Under the pieces are notes generated by a model. The model did no database searches. It was not told the origin of the DNA and saw nothing but the letters and a program-made list of their open reading frames with translations. Of a stretch of 6,366 nucleotides of DNA, positions 1-5,056 are shown piece after piece; the stretch's first letter is position 1; each line of letters starts with the position of its first letter. Both the position numbers and the translations under genes were made by a program. Location: the NCBI GenBank assembly GCA_031253705.1, contig JAIRVW010000402.1, positions 1 to 6,366 on the forward strand. The letters run 5' to 3'. Source of the DNA: Brucellaceae bacterium. Lineage in GTDB: Bacteria > Pseudomonadota > Alphaproteobacteria > Rhizobiales > Rhizobiaceae.

Positions 1-747
1 CTGGATGGTCTGCTGTACGAAAACGAAGCCGGAAAATTCATCGGCGGTATCACTGTCCAATATACACATGGTCAGGCACATATCTCTTCCCCTCATAATT
101 CCGACCTTGGACGGGGGAAGATCAATACTGATGGCTATGGTTTTGGCGGCACATTGACATGGTATGGTGACAACGGCTTATACCTCGACAATCAGGCGCA
201 GCTAAACTGGTACAGAAGCGACCTTGAATACAAAGGCGGCCATGCATCCCTCAAGAATGGCAAAAGCAACGGTTTTGGCTATGCCTTATCGGGCGAAATC
301 GGCAAACGCTTTGCGTTTGACGAACAATGGGCACTGACACCGCAGGCACAGCTCCGTTATTCCAATGCGCGTTTCAACAGTTTTACCGATATATTCGGAG
401 CAGAGGTTTCGCGCGAAAGAGCAGACAGCCTTGAAGGGCGTCTTGGCCTCAGCCTTGATTATCAGAACATCCGGAAAAATGAACAAGGCAGCATGAACCG
501 CAGTTCCGTCTACGGAATCGCCAATCTCTATAACGAGTTTCTGGATGGTACCCGCGTTGATGTCGCTTCTGTCAAATTCACCAATAAAAGTGAACGCCTG
601 TGGGGCGGTATCGGCCTTGGCGGCTCATATAACTGGAATGACGATCAATATGCGCTCTATGGGGAAGGCTCGGTGAATACCAGCCTGCAACATTTCGGCG
701 ACAGCTACGCTTACAAAGGCTCAATCGGCTTCAGGGTAAAATGGTAA
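1..747 (+). CDS. Autotransporter (type V secretion) outer-membrane beta-barrel domain, C-terminal part only
   Basis: The frame is open from base 1 with no start in view, so this is the 3' end (248 codons) of a longer gene whose passenger domain lies outside the window. The visible part looks like the translocator barrel of classical autotransporters (Pfam Autotransporter family), which sits in the outer membrane and exports or anchors the N-terminal passenger. Evidence is the run of alternating polar and hydrophobic strands rich in Gly, Tyr and Trp (GGTLTWYG, QAQLNWYRSDLEY, LSGEIGKRFAF, LTPQAQLRYS, LYGEGSVNTSL) and the last strand ending GFRVKW: a terminal aromatic residue is the usual signal for Bam-dependent barrel insertion. 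This style of barrel is common in Brucella and Bartonella adhesins. The passenger's role cannot be judged. A TTG at 154 could be read as a start but is clearly internal, because barrel-like sequence continues upstream of it. Confidence 0.9.
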   Translation: MDGLLYENEAGKFIGGITVQYTHGQAHISSPHNSDLGRGKINTDGYGFGGTLTWYGDNGLYLDNQAQLNWYRSDLEYKGGHASLKNGKSNGFGYALSGEIGKRFAFDEQWALTPQAQLRYSNARFNSFTDIFGAEVSRERADSLEGRLGLSLDYQNIRKNEQGSMNRSSVYGIANLYNEFLDGTRVDVASVKFTNKSERLWGGIGLGGSYNWNDDQYALYGEGSVNTSLQHFGDSYAYKGSIGFRVKW

Positions 748-765
748 CCCTCTCCTCCTGAAATT

Positions 766-796
766 AAAGCCGCCCGTCTGGCGGCTTTCTTTTTTT
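766..796 (+). terminator. Intrinsic terminator after the autotransporter gene
   Basis: A perfect 9-bp stem (766-774 with 780-788, AAAGCCGCC against GGCGGCTTT) with a 5-nt loop is followed by C and seven T (790-796). It starts 18 bases after the stop codon and ends transcription before the next gene, which therefore should have its own promoter. A TATAAG at 815-820 could be a -10 element, but no good -35 stands at the right distance. Confidence 0.9.
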
Positions 797-861
797 GCCG
801 GAACCTTTCTGATTTATAAGCGTTTTTCCTTATTCACAATGCTCACATGAAGGGAATGGAT

Positions 862-1398
862 ATGGCAATCACCCGTAAAGAAGAAGAACGCGCCCTGAAC
901 GCAGATGAACTTACACTGGTGGATAAATCACGCCATCCTGCATTGCAGGCATTACCGGATACAGACCTGAAATCTCTTGTGAAACTTCTGCGCGAGCGCC
1001 GTGAAAAGGCTAAAACACAGGCACATCAGAGAAGACGGGAAATCAGAGGTAAAACTGCGCCCAAAGGCAATACAGCATCCAAGGCCGATGACGGCTCCAA
1101 AACCAAACTCAGCGTTCTTGCAATGGCAATGCGCCGTACAAATGCTGAAATTGAACGCCGCCGCCAAATGGCAGCGAAACAAAATCTTGTCGAAAACGCA
1201 CAGCACGCCCTGAAATTAAAACAGCAGGCCGACGCCGACAAAGTTCCCTTTAATACCCGCCATGCCCATGAAGGGATGCGCCACATTCCGAACAAGAAAG
1301 CTGAAAATCTTATCAATCCTATGGAGCGTGGCCGGCAGAAAAAAGCGGCAGGCGTTGCTCAGGCAAAGCGTGATCACCGGCAGACTGCCTCTTCATAA
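862..1398 (+). CDS. Conserved basic protein of unknown function (178 aa)
   Basis: I cannot assign a function, though the sequence resembles a hypothetical protein I associate with many Hyphomicrobiales genomes. It is strongly basic (about 41 Lys/Arg against 22 Asp/Glu), has no Cys, Trp or Tyr and one Phe, and has no signal peptide or membrane segment. Charged, helix-prone stretches dominate: residues about 34-55 (LKSLVKLLRERREKAK, then QRRREIRGK) and about 84-113 (MAMRRTNAEIERRRQMAAKQ), with a Gly/Lys/Ser-rich linker between them and a C-terminal part containing FNTRHAHEGMRHIPNKKAE. This suggests a soluble, possibly nucleic-acid-binding protein, which is inference only. ATG codons stand at 847, 856 and 862. 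I chose 862 because AAGGGA at 850-855 is a good ribosome-binding site 6 nt before it, giving an N-terminus MAITRKEEE; the 847 start would add five residues. It stands alone between a terminator and a 218-bp spacer. Confidence 0.8.
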   Translation: MAITRKEEERALNADELTLVDKSRHPALQALPDTDLKSLVKLLRERREKAKTQAHQRRREIRGKTAPKGNTASKADDGSKTKLSVLAMAMRRTNAEIERRRQMAAKQNLVENAQHALKLKQQADADKVPFNTRHAHEGMRHIPNKKAENLINPMERGRQKKAAGVAQAKRDHRQTASS

Positions 1399-1416
1399 GA
1401 TCAGTAAGACTGATCT
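1398..1416. other. Perfect 8-bp inverted repeat at the end of the basic-protein gene
   Basis: AGATCAGT (1398-1405) and ACTGATCT (1409-1416) form an 8-bp stem with a 3-nt loop, beginning at the last base of the stop codon. No T-run follows, so it is not a classical intrinsic terminator. It may protect the mRNA 3' end or form part of a factor-dependent terminator. Confidence 0.6.
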
Positions 1417-1425
1417 CACCTCAAA

Positions 1426-1469
1426 GCCCTTTCAAAAGCACGCCGCACACAAAGGCGTGCTTACAGGGC
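1426..1469. other. Two-tier inverted repeat in the 1399-1616 spacer
   Basis: A 9-bp stem AAGCACGCC (1436-1444) / GGCGTGCTT (1454-1462) with a 9-nt loop is enclosed by a second 5-bp stem GCCCT (1426-1430) / AGGGC (1465-1469). No T-run follows on the + strand, and on the - strand only four T follow the inner stem. It could be a palindromic intergenic repeat or a structured RNA; its copy number elsewhere in the genome is unknown. Confidence 0.55.
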
Positions 1470-1540
1470 ATTGTTTGAACATCGACACGGATGTCCGAAC
1501 GCGTTACAAAGCGAGCCAATCAAATTGTGAGCGAAACAAG

Positions 1541-1589
1541 CTGCGCATAAACTTGCCTGCACCTGAAATGGTGTGCGGGCATTGCGCAG
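1541..1589. other. Nested hairpin just upstream of the hydrolase gene
   Basis: CTGCGCA (1541-1547) pairs perfectly with TGCGCAG (1583-1589). Inside it GCCTGCA (1555-1561) pairs with TGCGGGC (1574-1580) with one T-G wobble. The structure ends 27 bases before the hydrolase start codon, so it would lie in the 5' leader if transcription begins upstream. It matches no riboswitch I recognise. Confidence 0.5.
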
Positions 1590-1616
1590 TCACCGGAACA
1601 AAATCAATAGTGAATC

Positions 1617-2165
1617 ATGAAAGTTAAAGACGCAGATATCCTCATTATTCCCGGCTACACCAATTCCGGCCCCGATCACTGGCAGACACGCTGGGAGAAA
1701 AAACTCTCCACCGCCCGCCGTGTGCAGCAGGCCGAGTGGTCAAAACCTGTACGCGAAGACTGGGTGGCCTCGCTGATCAGACATGTTGATGAGGCAACCA
1801 AGCCTGTCGTCCTCGTTGCCCATTCGCTGGGTGTGCCAACTGCAATTCATGCCATTCCGCAGATCAAAGACAAAGTCGTTGGCGGTTTCTTTGTTGCGCC
1901 GCCGGATGTGCTGGATGAAACAATCCGCCCGAAACATCTGATGACATTCGGCCCCTATCCGCGTGAACGCCTGCCGTTTCCGGCCATCACCATTGCCAGC
2001 CGCAATGATCCGTTCTCAAAATTTGAAGCAGCGGAAGATATTGCCGGAGCATGGGGTTCCCTGCTCATTGATGCCGGTGAAGCCGGTCATATCAACACCG
2101 AATCCGGCCATGGCCCATGGCCTGAAGGCACAATGGTCTTCACGCAGTTTCTGTCGAAACTCTGA
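1617..2165 (+). CDS. RBBP9/YdeN-family alpha/beta serine hydrolase (182 aa)
   Basis: A small soluble cytoplasmic esterase-like hydrolase of the RBBP9/YdeN family (Pfam Ser_hydrolase). Family length is about 180-190 residues, so this copy is full length. The N-terminus shows the first beta strand and oxyanion region (ILIIPGYTNSGPDHW, residues 8-22), followed by the family's typical W-rich stretch (AEWSKPVREDW). The nucleophile elbow is VAHSLG, giving Ser70 in an A-H-S-L-G variant of GxSxG. The acid is probably Asp131 in ASRNDPF, and the base His158 in EAGHIN. The substrate is unknown; family members have been tested as carboxylesterases with few natural substrates known. The start has only a weak ribosome-binding site (AGTGA at about 1608-1613), but the protein start fits the family. 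It is a single gene, ended by a terminator shared with the convergent aldolase gene. Confidence 0.92.
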   Translation: MKVKDADILIIPGYTNSGPDHWQTRWEKKLSTARRVQQAEWSKPVREDWVASLIRHVDEATKPVVLVAHSLGVPTAIHAIPQIKDKVVGGFFVAPPDVLDETIRPKHLMTFGPYPRERLPFPAITIASRNDPFSKFEAAEDIAGAWGSLLIDAGEAGHINTESGHGPWPEGTMVFTQFLSKL

Positions 2166-2170
2166 TAATA

Positions 2171-2199
2171 AAAAAGCCGCTCTGTCTGAGCGGCTTTTT
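2171..2199. terminator. Bidirectional intrinsic terminator between convergent genes
   Basis: A perfect 12-bp stem (2171-2182 with 2188-2199; core AAGCCGCTC/GAGCGGCTT) encloses a 5-nt loop. Its ends give a T-run on both strands: TTTTTCTTT on the + strand and six T (from the A at 2170-2175) on the - strand. It lies in the 40-bp gap between the stops of the hydrolase and the aldolase and should serve both. Confidence 0.93.
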
Positions 2200-2205
2200 C
2201 TTTCA

Positions 2206-2979
2206 TTATTCATCCCATGCTTTCAGCATCGCAGAAGCACCGGCCGCCAGATAGGCCTTGTCCGATGCCAGCGTTATAAAGCTGAAGCCCAGCGCATTAT
2301 ACCGTTTTGCAAATCCGCTATTGGGTGCATAAATTCCCGCCAGCTTGTTTTTCGCAGCCGCTTTCTGAGCAATCTTTGTCAGCGGCTCGACAATATCCTC
2401 AGAGAGCGGATTGGCTTCATAGCCATTGCTCCACGCGATTGAGAAATCCGCAGGCCCGACAAATACGCCGTCAATACCATCGACAGCCAGAATCGCATCC
2501 AGCGCCTCATAAGCCGCACGGGTTTCAATCATCGCAAAGCTTAAACTCTCCTGATTGACCTTCTGTAAATAAGCGTTGGAACCGGCCTGCCCGTAGCTGA
2601 TATCACTGCGCAGCGGCCCCCATGAGCGCTCGCCCACCGGCGGATATTTCATCGCGGCAGCAAAAGCCCGTGCATCCTCAACGGAATTAATCATCGGTGC
2701 GATCACCGCATTGGCACCGAAATCCAGCGCGCGGCTGGCCGTATCAAAACGACCGACAGGAATACGCACAATCACCGGCTTTCCTGATGCTTTGACCGAT
2801 GCAATTCCCTGACAGATGCTGCTTTCCGTATGCGCACCGTGCTGCATATCCATTGTTACCGCATCAAAACCTGCAGCGCCGATCGTCTCCAGCAGCAGCG
2901 GATCAGCAATTGTGCTCCATGCCGAGCGGATAGTCTCACCGGCGCGCAGCCTGTTTGCGAGAGAAGCAGATAACGTCAT
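2206..2979 (-). CDS. HpcH/HpaI-family class II aldolase (257 aa)
   Basis: A metal-dependent pyruvate aldolase of the HpcH/HpaI (4-hydroxy-2-oxoheptanedioate / 2-dehydro-3-deoxyglucarate aldolase) family, cytoplasmic, cleaving 4-hydroxy-2-oxo acids to pyruvate and an aldehyde. Visible landmarks, numbered from the ATG at 2979, are DMQHG with the probable catalytic His47, VRIP with the pyruvate-carboxylate Arg72, ALDFGANAVIAPMI with the partner Asp86, the family stretch YPPVGERSWGP, metal ligand Glu152 in MIET, and metal ligand Asp178 in VGPADFS. Length is normal for the family. The motif reads D-x-Q-H rather than the D-x-E-H of GarL and HpaI, so the exact substrate is open and I give no symbol. 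A GTG at 2988 could start a form three residues longer, but the AGG at 2988-2990 serves better as the ribosome-binding site for the ATG. No catabolic partner genes are adjacent. Confidence 0.92.
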   Translation of the reverse strand: MTLSASLANRLRAGETIRSAWSTIADPLLLETIGAAGFDAVTMDMQHGAHTESSICQGIASVKASGKPVIVRIPVGRFDTASRALDFGANAVIAPMINSVEDARAFAAAMKYPPVGERSWGPLRSDISYGQAGSNAYLQKVNQESLSFAMIETRAAYEALDAILAVDGIDGVFVGPADFSIAWSNGYEANPLSEDIVEPLTKIAQKAAAKNKLAGIYAPNSGFAKRYNALGFSFITLASDKAYLAAGASAMLKAWDE

Positions 2980-2987
2980 AATATGCA

Positions 2988-2990
2988 CCT
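2988..2990 (-). promoter_or_regulatory. Ribosome-binding site that decides the aldolase start
   Basis: On the - strand the sequence reads CAGGTGCATATTATG. The AGG lies 8 nt before the ATG at 2979. The GTG at 2988 overlaps this AGG and has no better site upstream, so the ATG is preferred. Confidence 0.55.
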
Positions 2991-2997
2991 GACTGTG

Positions 2998-3003
2998 ATT
3001 ATA
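2998..3003 (-). promoter_or_regulatory. Putative -10 element for the aldolase gene
   Basis: A perfect TATAAT lies on the - strand 18 bases upstream of the aldolase ATG. The region at -35 spacing (about 3021-3026, CTTCAG) is a poor match. If used, the transcript would start near 2991, leaving a leader of only about a dozen bases. The strong terminator of the upstream gene means the aldolase needs its own promoter, which supports this call. Confidence 0.4.
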
Positions 3004-3104
3004 ATTTCAGAGAGTTCCCGCTGAAGATCTTAATCCGCAATAAAAATGCCGTCCAGAGTATATCCTTGGAAGCGTGAGCCGGTCTTCGGGATATGCATAA
3101 AAAC

Positions 3105-3137
3105 AAAAAACGCCGCGCGAAACATTCCGCACGGCGT
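3105..3137 (-). terminator. Intrinsic terminator after the zeta-subunit gene
   Basis: On the - strand ACGCCGTGCG (3137-3128) pairs with CGCGCGGCGT (3119-3110), a 10-bp stem with one wobble and an 8-nt loop, followed by six T, a G and three more T. It begins 25 bases after the stop of the zeta gene and separates it from the aldolase. Confidence 0.9.
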
Positions 3138-3161
3138 CACATCCGTTATACAGGCGCTGTA

Positions 3162-3482
3162 TTATTCAGCGCTGATCTGTTTTGCAGCCTCTTCAAGCAG
3201 GCTCAGCATTTGCCCGCGTAATTCCGCTTCGCTGACATTAACCGCTGCGGCGCTGAAATCGGCGGCTACTTTGCGGTAAACATCTTCATCACCGACCTCT
3301 TCAAAATCAGCGCGGACAACCTCACCGGCATAGGCCTGTGCAAATTCACCGGTTTTGCCGAGCTTTTCCGCAGCCCAGAGACCGAGCAGCTTGTTGCGTC
3401 GTGCAACAGCGCGGAACCGCAGGTCTTCGTCATGGGCAAATTTATTTTCGAATGTATTACGACGTTCGTCCATTCCGCTCAT
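3162..3482 (-). CDS. F1-ATPase inhibitor zeta subunit (DUF1476 family, 106 aa)
   Basis: This matches the alphaproteobacterial DUF1476 family (PF07345), whose Paracoccus denitrificans member is the zeta subunit that binds the F1 part of ATP synthase and blocks ATP hydrolysis. Diagnostic stretches are FENKFAHDEDLRFRAVARRNKLLGLWAAEKLG (residues 11-42, quoted as the helical core, with F11, H17, R29 and W36) and the later acidic helical part VVRADFEEVGDEDVYRKV. Length fits the family (about 104-110). The N-terminal segment (MSGMDERRNTFENKF) corresponds to the inhibitory region in Paracoccus; how strongly it inhibits varies between species and cannot be read here. The ATG at 3482 has GAGGAA (3486-3491) three bases upstream; a Met codon three residues later is a less likely start. 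The gene is divergent from purC and has its own terminator, so it is monocistronic. The atp operon is not in view. Confidence 0.93.
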   Translation of the reverse strand: MSGMDERRNTFENKFAHDEDLRFRAVARRNKLLGLWAAEKLGKTGEFAQAYAGEVVRADFEEVGDEDVYRKVAADFSAAAVNVSEAELRGQMLSLLEEAAKQISAE

Positions 3483-3550
3483 TGGTTCCTCACAATCAGT
3501 TACAACTCAGTTTTTATTCTGCCTGTACTTAGACCGGCAGCAACGAAATC

Positions 3551-3630
3551 AAGCATATAAGAAGTCTTGCATAAAGCATATAGGGTTGCATCTTGCACAC
3601 AACCAGAGGATGCGCACAGAAAAAGCATAA
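3551..3630 (+). repeat. Short direct repeats AAGCATA in the purC upstream region
   Basis: AAGCATATA occurs at 3551-3559 and again at 3574-3582, exactly 23 bases apart; AAGCATAA occurs at 3623-3630. TTGCAT also repeats at 3567-3572 and 3586-3591. The spacing of the first pair is about two helix turns, which could fit a regulator binding one face of the DNA, but the words are short and AT-rich. Confidence 0.4.
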
Positions 3631-3708
3631 AACAATCACTGAAAAACAGCATCGCGGCATAAAGGATGATTGTTAAAACGCATCAATTGCGCTAGGGAAC
3701 GCAGACAT

Positions 3709-3788
3709 TGCGGCTGCAGTGGCCGCATTCCTGAAACAGCAGGTCTGAAATCCGGGCCTGTAACAAACGGAATGAGGCGAAAGTCTCA
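3709..3788 (+). other. Three consecutive small hairpins in the purC leader
   Basis: TGCGGC/GCCGCA (3709-3714 with 3722-3727, 7-nt loop) is followed by CAGGTC/GGCCTG (3740-3745 with 3755-3760, one wobble, 9-nt loop). A third hairpin TGAGG/TCTCA (3773-3777 with 3784-3788) has a CGAAAG loop. A second TCTCA copy at 3795-3799 offers an alternative partner for the last stem. The set ends about 20 bases before the purC ribosome-binding site. It matches no riboswitch class I recognise with confidence. Confidence 0.4.
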
Positions 3789-3825
3789 GAACGGTCTCAG
3801 CAAACCCCAGAGGTTCCTAAACCCC

Positions 3826-4590
3826 ATGAATCGACGCCGCCGTATTTACGAGGGCAAGGCCAAGATCCTTTACGAAGGACCGGAGCCAGGCACGCTCATT
3901 CAGTTTTTCAAAGATGATGCCACAGCTTTCAATGCTAAAAAGCATGAAGTGATTGACGGTAAAGGAGTGCTGAACAACCGCATCTCCGAATACATCTTTA
4001 CACAGTTGAACAAGATCGGCATTCCGACCCACTTCATCCGCCGCGTCAATATGCGCGAGCAGCTGATTAAAGAAGTCGAAATCATTCCGCTTGAAGTTGT
4101 CGTGCGCAATGTTGCCGCCGGTTCGCTTGCCAAGCGTCTGGGGATTGAGGAAGGCACTGTTCTGCCGCGTTCAATCATCGAATTCTATTACAAAGCCGAT
4201 GCGCTTGATGATCCGATGGTCTCTGAAGAGCACATCACTGCATTTGGCTGGGCGAGCCCTGCGGAACTTGATGATATTATGGCGCTTGCCATTCGTATCA
4301 ACGACTTCCTCACCGGTCTGTTCCTCGGCGTCGGCATTCAGCTGGTCGATTTCAAAATCGAATGCGGCCGTCTGTTCGAAGGCGACATGATGCGTGTGGT
4401 TCTGGCCGATGAAATTTCGCCGGACTCAGCCCGCCTCTGGGATGTCGCGACCAATGAGAAAATGGACAAAGACCGTTTCCGCCGCGATATGGGTGGTCTG
4501 GTTGAAGCCTATCAGGAAGTGGCACGCCGTCTCGGCATTATGAACGAGAACGAGCCGCCGCGCCCAAGCGGCCCGACACTGGTCAAGTAA
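3826..4590 (+). CDS. purC: Phosphoribosylaminoimidazole-succinocarboxamide synthase (SAICAR synthetase, 254 aa)
   Basis: PurC joins CAIR with aspartate using ATP to make SAICAR in de novo purine synthesis, in the cytoplasm. Nearly every family motif is present: [12 protein letters not shown] in the nucleotide-binding N-terminal domain (residues 7-18), FKDDATAFN (28-36), [11 protein letters not shown] (44-54), PTHFIRR (67-73), the substrate-site stretch [17 protein letters not shown] (88-104), [16 protein letters not shown] (121-136), [10 protein letters not shown] (173-182) and [15 protein letters not shown] (192-206). The 254-residue length is usual for the alphaproteobacterial form. The ATG at 3826 is chosen because [10 protein letters not shown] is the normal N-terminus; AGAGG at 3809-3813 is a somewhat distant ribosome-binding site (12 nt). 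The gene opens the pur cluster after a long leader and is divergent from the zeta gene. purS begins 104 bases downstream, past a hairpin. Confidence 0.98.
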   Translation: MNRRRRIYEGKAKILYEGPEPGTLIQFFKDDATAFNAKKHEVIDGKGVLNNRISEYIFTQLNKIGIPTHFIRRVNMREQLIKEVEIIPLEVVVRNVAAGSLAKRLGIEEGTVLPRSIIEFYYKADALDDPMVSEEHITAFGWASPAELDDIMALAIRINDFLTGLFLGVGIQLVDFKIECGRLFEGDMMRVVLADEISPDSARLWDVATNEKMDKDRFRRDMGGLVEAYQEVARRLGIMNENEPPRPSGPTLVK

Positions 4591-4599
4591 GTCAATTTC

Positions 4600-4628
4600 A
4601 GCCCGGGAAGTCTGCCGCTTTCCGGGCT
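4600..4628 (+). terminator. Hairpin between purC and purS, possible partial terminator
   Basis: AGCCCGGGAA (4600-4609) pairs with TTTCCGGGCT (4619-4628), 10 bp with one wobble and a 9-nt loop, starting ten bases after the purC stop. What follows is GTGTGTTTC, too poor in T for a strong intrinsic terminator. It may reduce read-through into purS or stabilise the purC mRNA end. Confidence 0.5.
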
Positions 4629-4683
4629 GTGTGTTTCAGGCAGTATCTCAACCGGATACTGCACATTTCCTCTTCTAAAATAC

Positions 4684-4687
4684 AGGA
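4684..4687 (+). promoter_or_regulatory. Ribosome-binding site that decides the purS GTG start
   Basis: AGGA lies 7 nt before the GTG at 4695. This supports a GTG start with the family N-terminus (M)IKARVTVTLK over the in-frame upstream TTG at 4629, which would add 22 residues with no family counterpart and would overlap the end of the purC-purS hairpin region. Confidence 0.75.
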
Positions 4688-4694
4688 TAACAAA

Positions 4695-4937
4695 GTGATT
4701 AAGGCACGCGTCACCGTCACACTGAAAAACGGCGTTCTTGACCCTCAGGGTAAAGCTATTGTCGGCGCTCTCGGCAGCCTCGGCTTTGATGGCGTCAACT
4801 CTGTCCGTCAGGGCAAGGTTTTTGATGTTGTTCTTGAAACCACAGACAAAGCACAGGCTGAAACAGAACTGAAAGCTATGTGCGAAAAGCTTCTCGCCAA
4901 TACGGTTATCGAAGATTACAGCTTCGACATCGCCTGA
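4695..4937 (+). CDS. purS: Phosphoribosylformylglycinamidine synthase subunit PurS (80 aa)
   Basis: PurS is the small subunit of the three-part FGAM synthase (PurS-PurQ-PurL), which converts FGAR, glutamine and ATP to FGAM; PurS dimers bridge PurQ and PurL and help pass ammonia. The 80-residue product covers the whole family: beta strand IKARVTVTLKNGVLDPQG (residues 2-19), helix KAIVGALGSLGFDGV, then the conserved VRQGKVFDVVLE (38-48) and a C-terminal strand VIEDYSFDI (71-79). The start is GTG, supported by AGGA upstream and by the family N-terminus. Having a separate purS shows the organism uses the small-PurL type of FGAM synthase rather than the long single-chain PurL of Escherichia coli. 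The stop is followed at once by an inverted repeat, and purQ begins 119 bases later. Confidence 0.96.
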   Translation: MIKARVTVTLKNGVLDPQGKAIVGALGSLGFDGVNSVRQGKVFDVVLETTDKAQAETELKAMCEKLLANTVIEDYSFDIA

Positions 4938-4980
4938 TCTCTTTATTTTGGCGTTAATAAGCGCCATATTTTAAAGAGAT
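4937..4980 (+). other. Two-tier hairpin directly after purS
   Basis: ATCTCTTTA (4937-4945, beginning in the purS stop codon) pairs perfectly with TAAAGAGAT (4972-4980). Inside, TGGCGTT (4949-4955) pairs with AGCGCCA (4960-4966) around an AATA loop with one wobble. No T-run follows, so it looks like an mRNA-stability or processing element rather than a terminator. Confidence 0.6.
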
Positions 4981-5044
4981 ATTGCAGCACTTCAGGGCAG
5001 AATGCCTTACCGCTTTTGCCTGAAATGCGTTGGATTTAAAGAGA
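4970..5044 (+). repeat. Direct repeat TTTAAAGAGA in the purS-purQ spacer
   Basis: The 10-mer TTTAAAGAGA occurs at 4970-4979 and 5035-5044, 65 bases apart. The first copy is the 3' arm of the purS hairpin; the second forms most of the purine-rich ribosome-binding region of purQ (AAAGAGAG, 5038-5045). Both copies can pair with TCTCTTTA at 4938-4945. Confidence 0.6.
4987..5028 (+). other. Second hairpin in the purS-purQ spacer
   Basis: GCA-(C)-TTCAGG (4987-4996) pairs with CCTGAA-(A)-TGC (5019-5028), and after a bulged G the stem continues with CAGAA (4998-5002) against TTTTG (5014-5018), one wobble. The loop is 11 nt. It ends only about ten bases before the purQ ribosome-binding region. Confidence 0.5.
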
Positions 5045-5056
5045 GTAATCTGCATT

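Larger units (their letters stand above)
3483..3825. other. Gene-free divergent regulatory region between the zeta gene and purC
   Basis: This 343-bp stretch must hold promoters for both the zeta gene (leftward) and purC (rightward). No convincing -35/-10 pair is visible for either. The part from 3540 to 3665 is AT-rich with repeated AAGCATA and TTGCA words. The part from 3690 to 3825 is more GC-rich and contains three small hairpins, suggesting a long purC mRNA leader. An open frame runs in phase into purC from 3670, but its 52 residues (rich in Arg, Cys and Gly) do not resemble the PurC N-terminus and I do not call it coding. Confidence 0.6.

Noticed and set aside
154..156. TTG at 154 as the start of a short outer-membrane protein
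   Set aside because: The frame is open back to base 1 and upstream sequence already shows barrel strands such as GGITVQYTHG, so the codon is internal to a larger autotransporter.
1262..1627. A 121-codon + strand frame across the end of the basic-protein gene and the following spacer
   Set aside because: It overlaps a better-supported gene in another frame and has low-complexity, non-protein-like composition through the inverted repeats.
3666..3695. Nine-codon upstream reading frame (MIVKTHQLR) ahead of purC
   Set aside because: The only purine-rich site (AAAGG) directly abuts the ATG with no spacing, the peptide has no attenuator-like codon run, and such frames arise often by chance.
3690..3790. 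Resemblance to the ykkC/PRPP riboswitch (GCTAGGGAAC followed by a GGTCTGA word)
   Set aside because: Only a short stretch matches; the conserved downstream core and helix arrangement that I know for this class cannot be found, so no riboswitch is called.
3670..3825. In-frame N-terminal extension of PurC by 52 residues from a TTG
   Set aside because: The extra residues do not resemble any PurC N-terminus, [10 protein letters not shown] at 3826 is the family start, and the stretch overlaps the hairpins of the leader.
4629..4694. Longer PurS from a TTG at 4629
   Set aside because: The 22 added residues have no family counterpart and the GTG at 4695 has a well-spaced AGGA and the standard PurS N-terminus.
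4512..4967. A 151-codon - strand frame opposite purC, purS and their spacer
   Set aside because: It is antisense to two certain genes, matches no known protein by eye, and has no ribosome-binding site.
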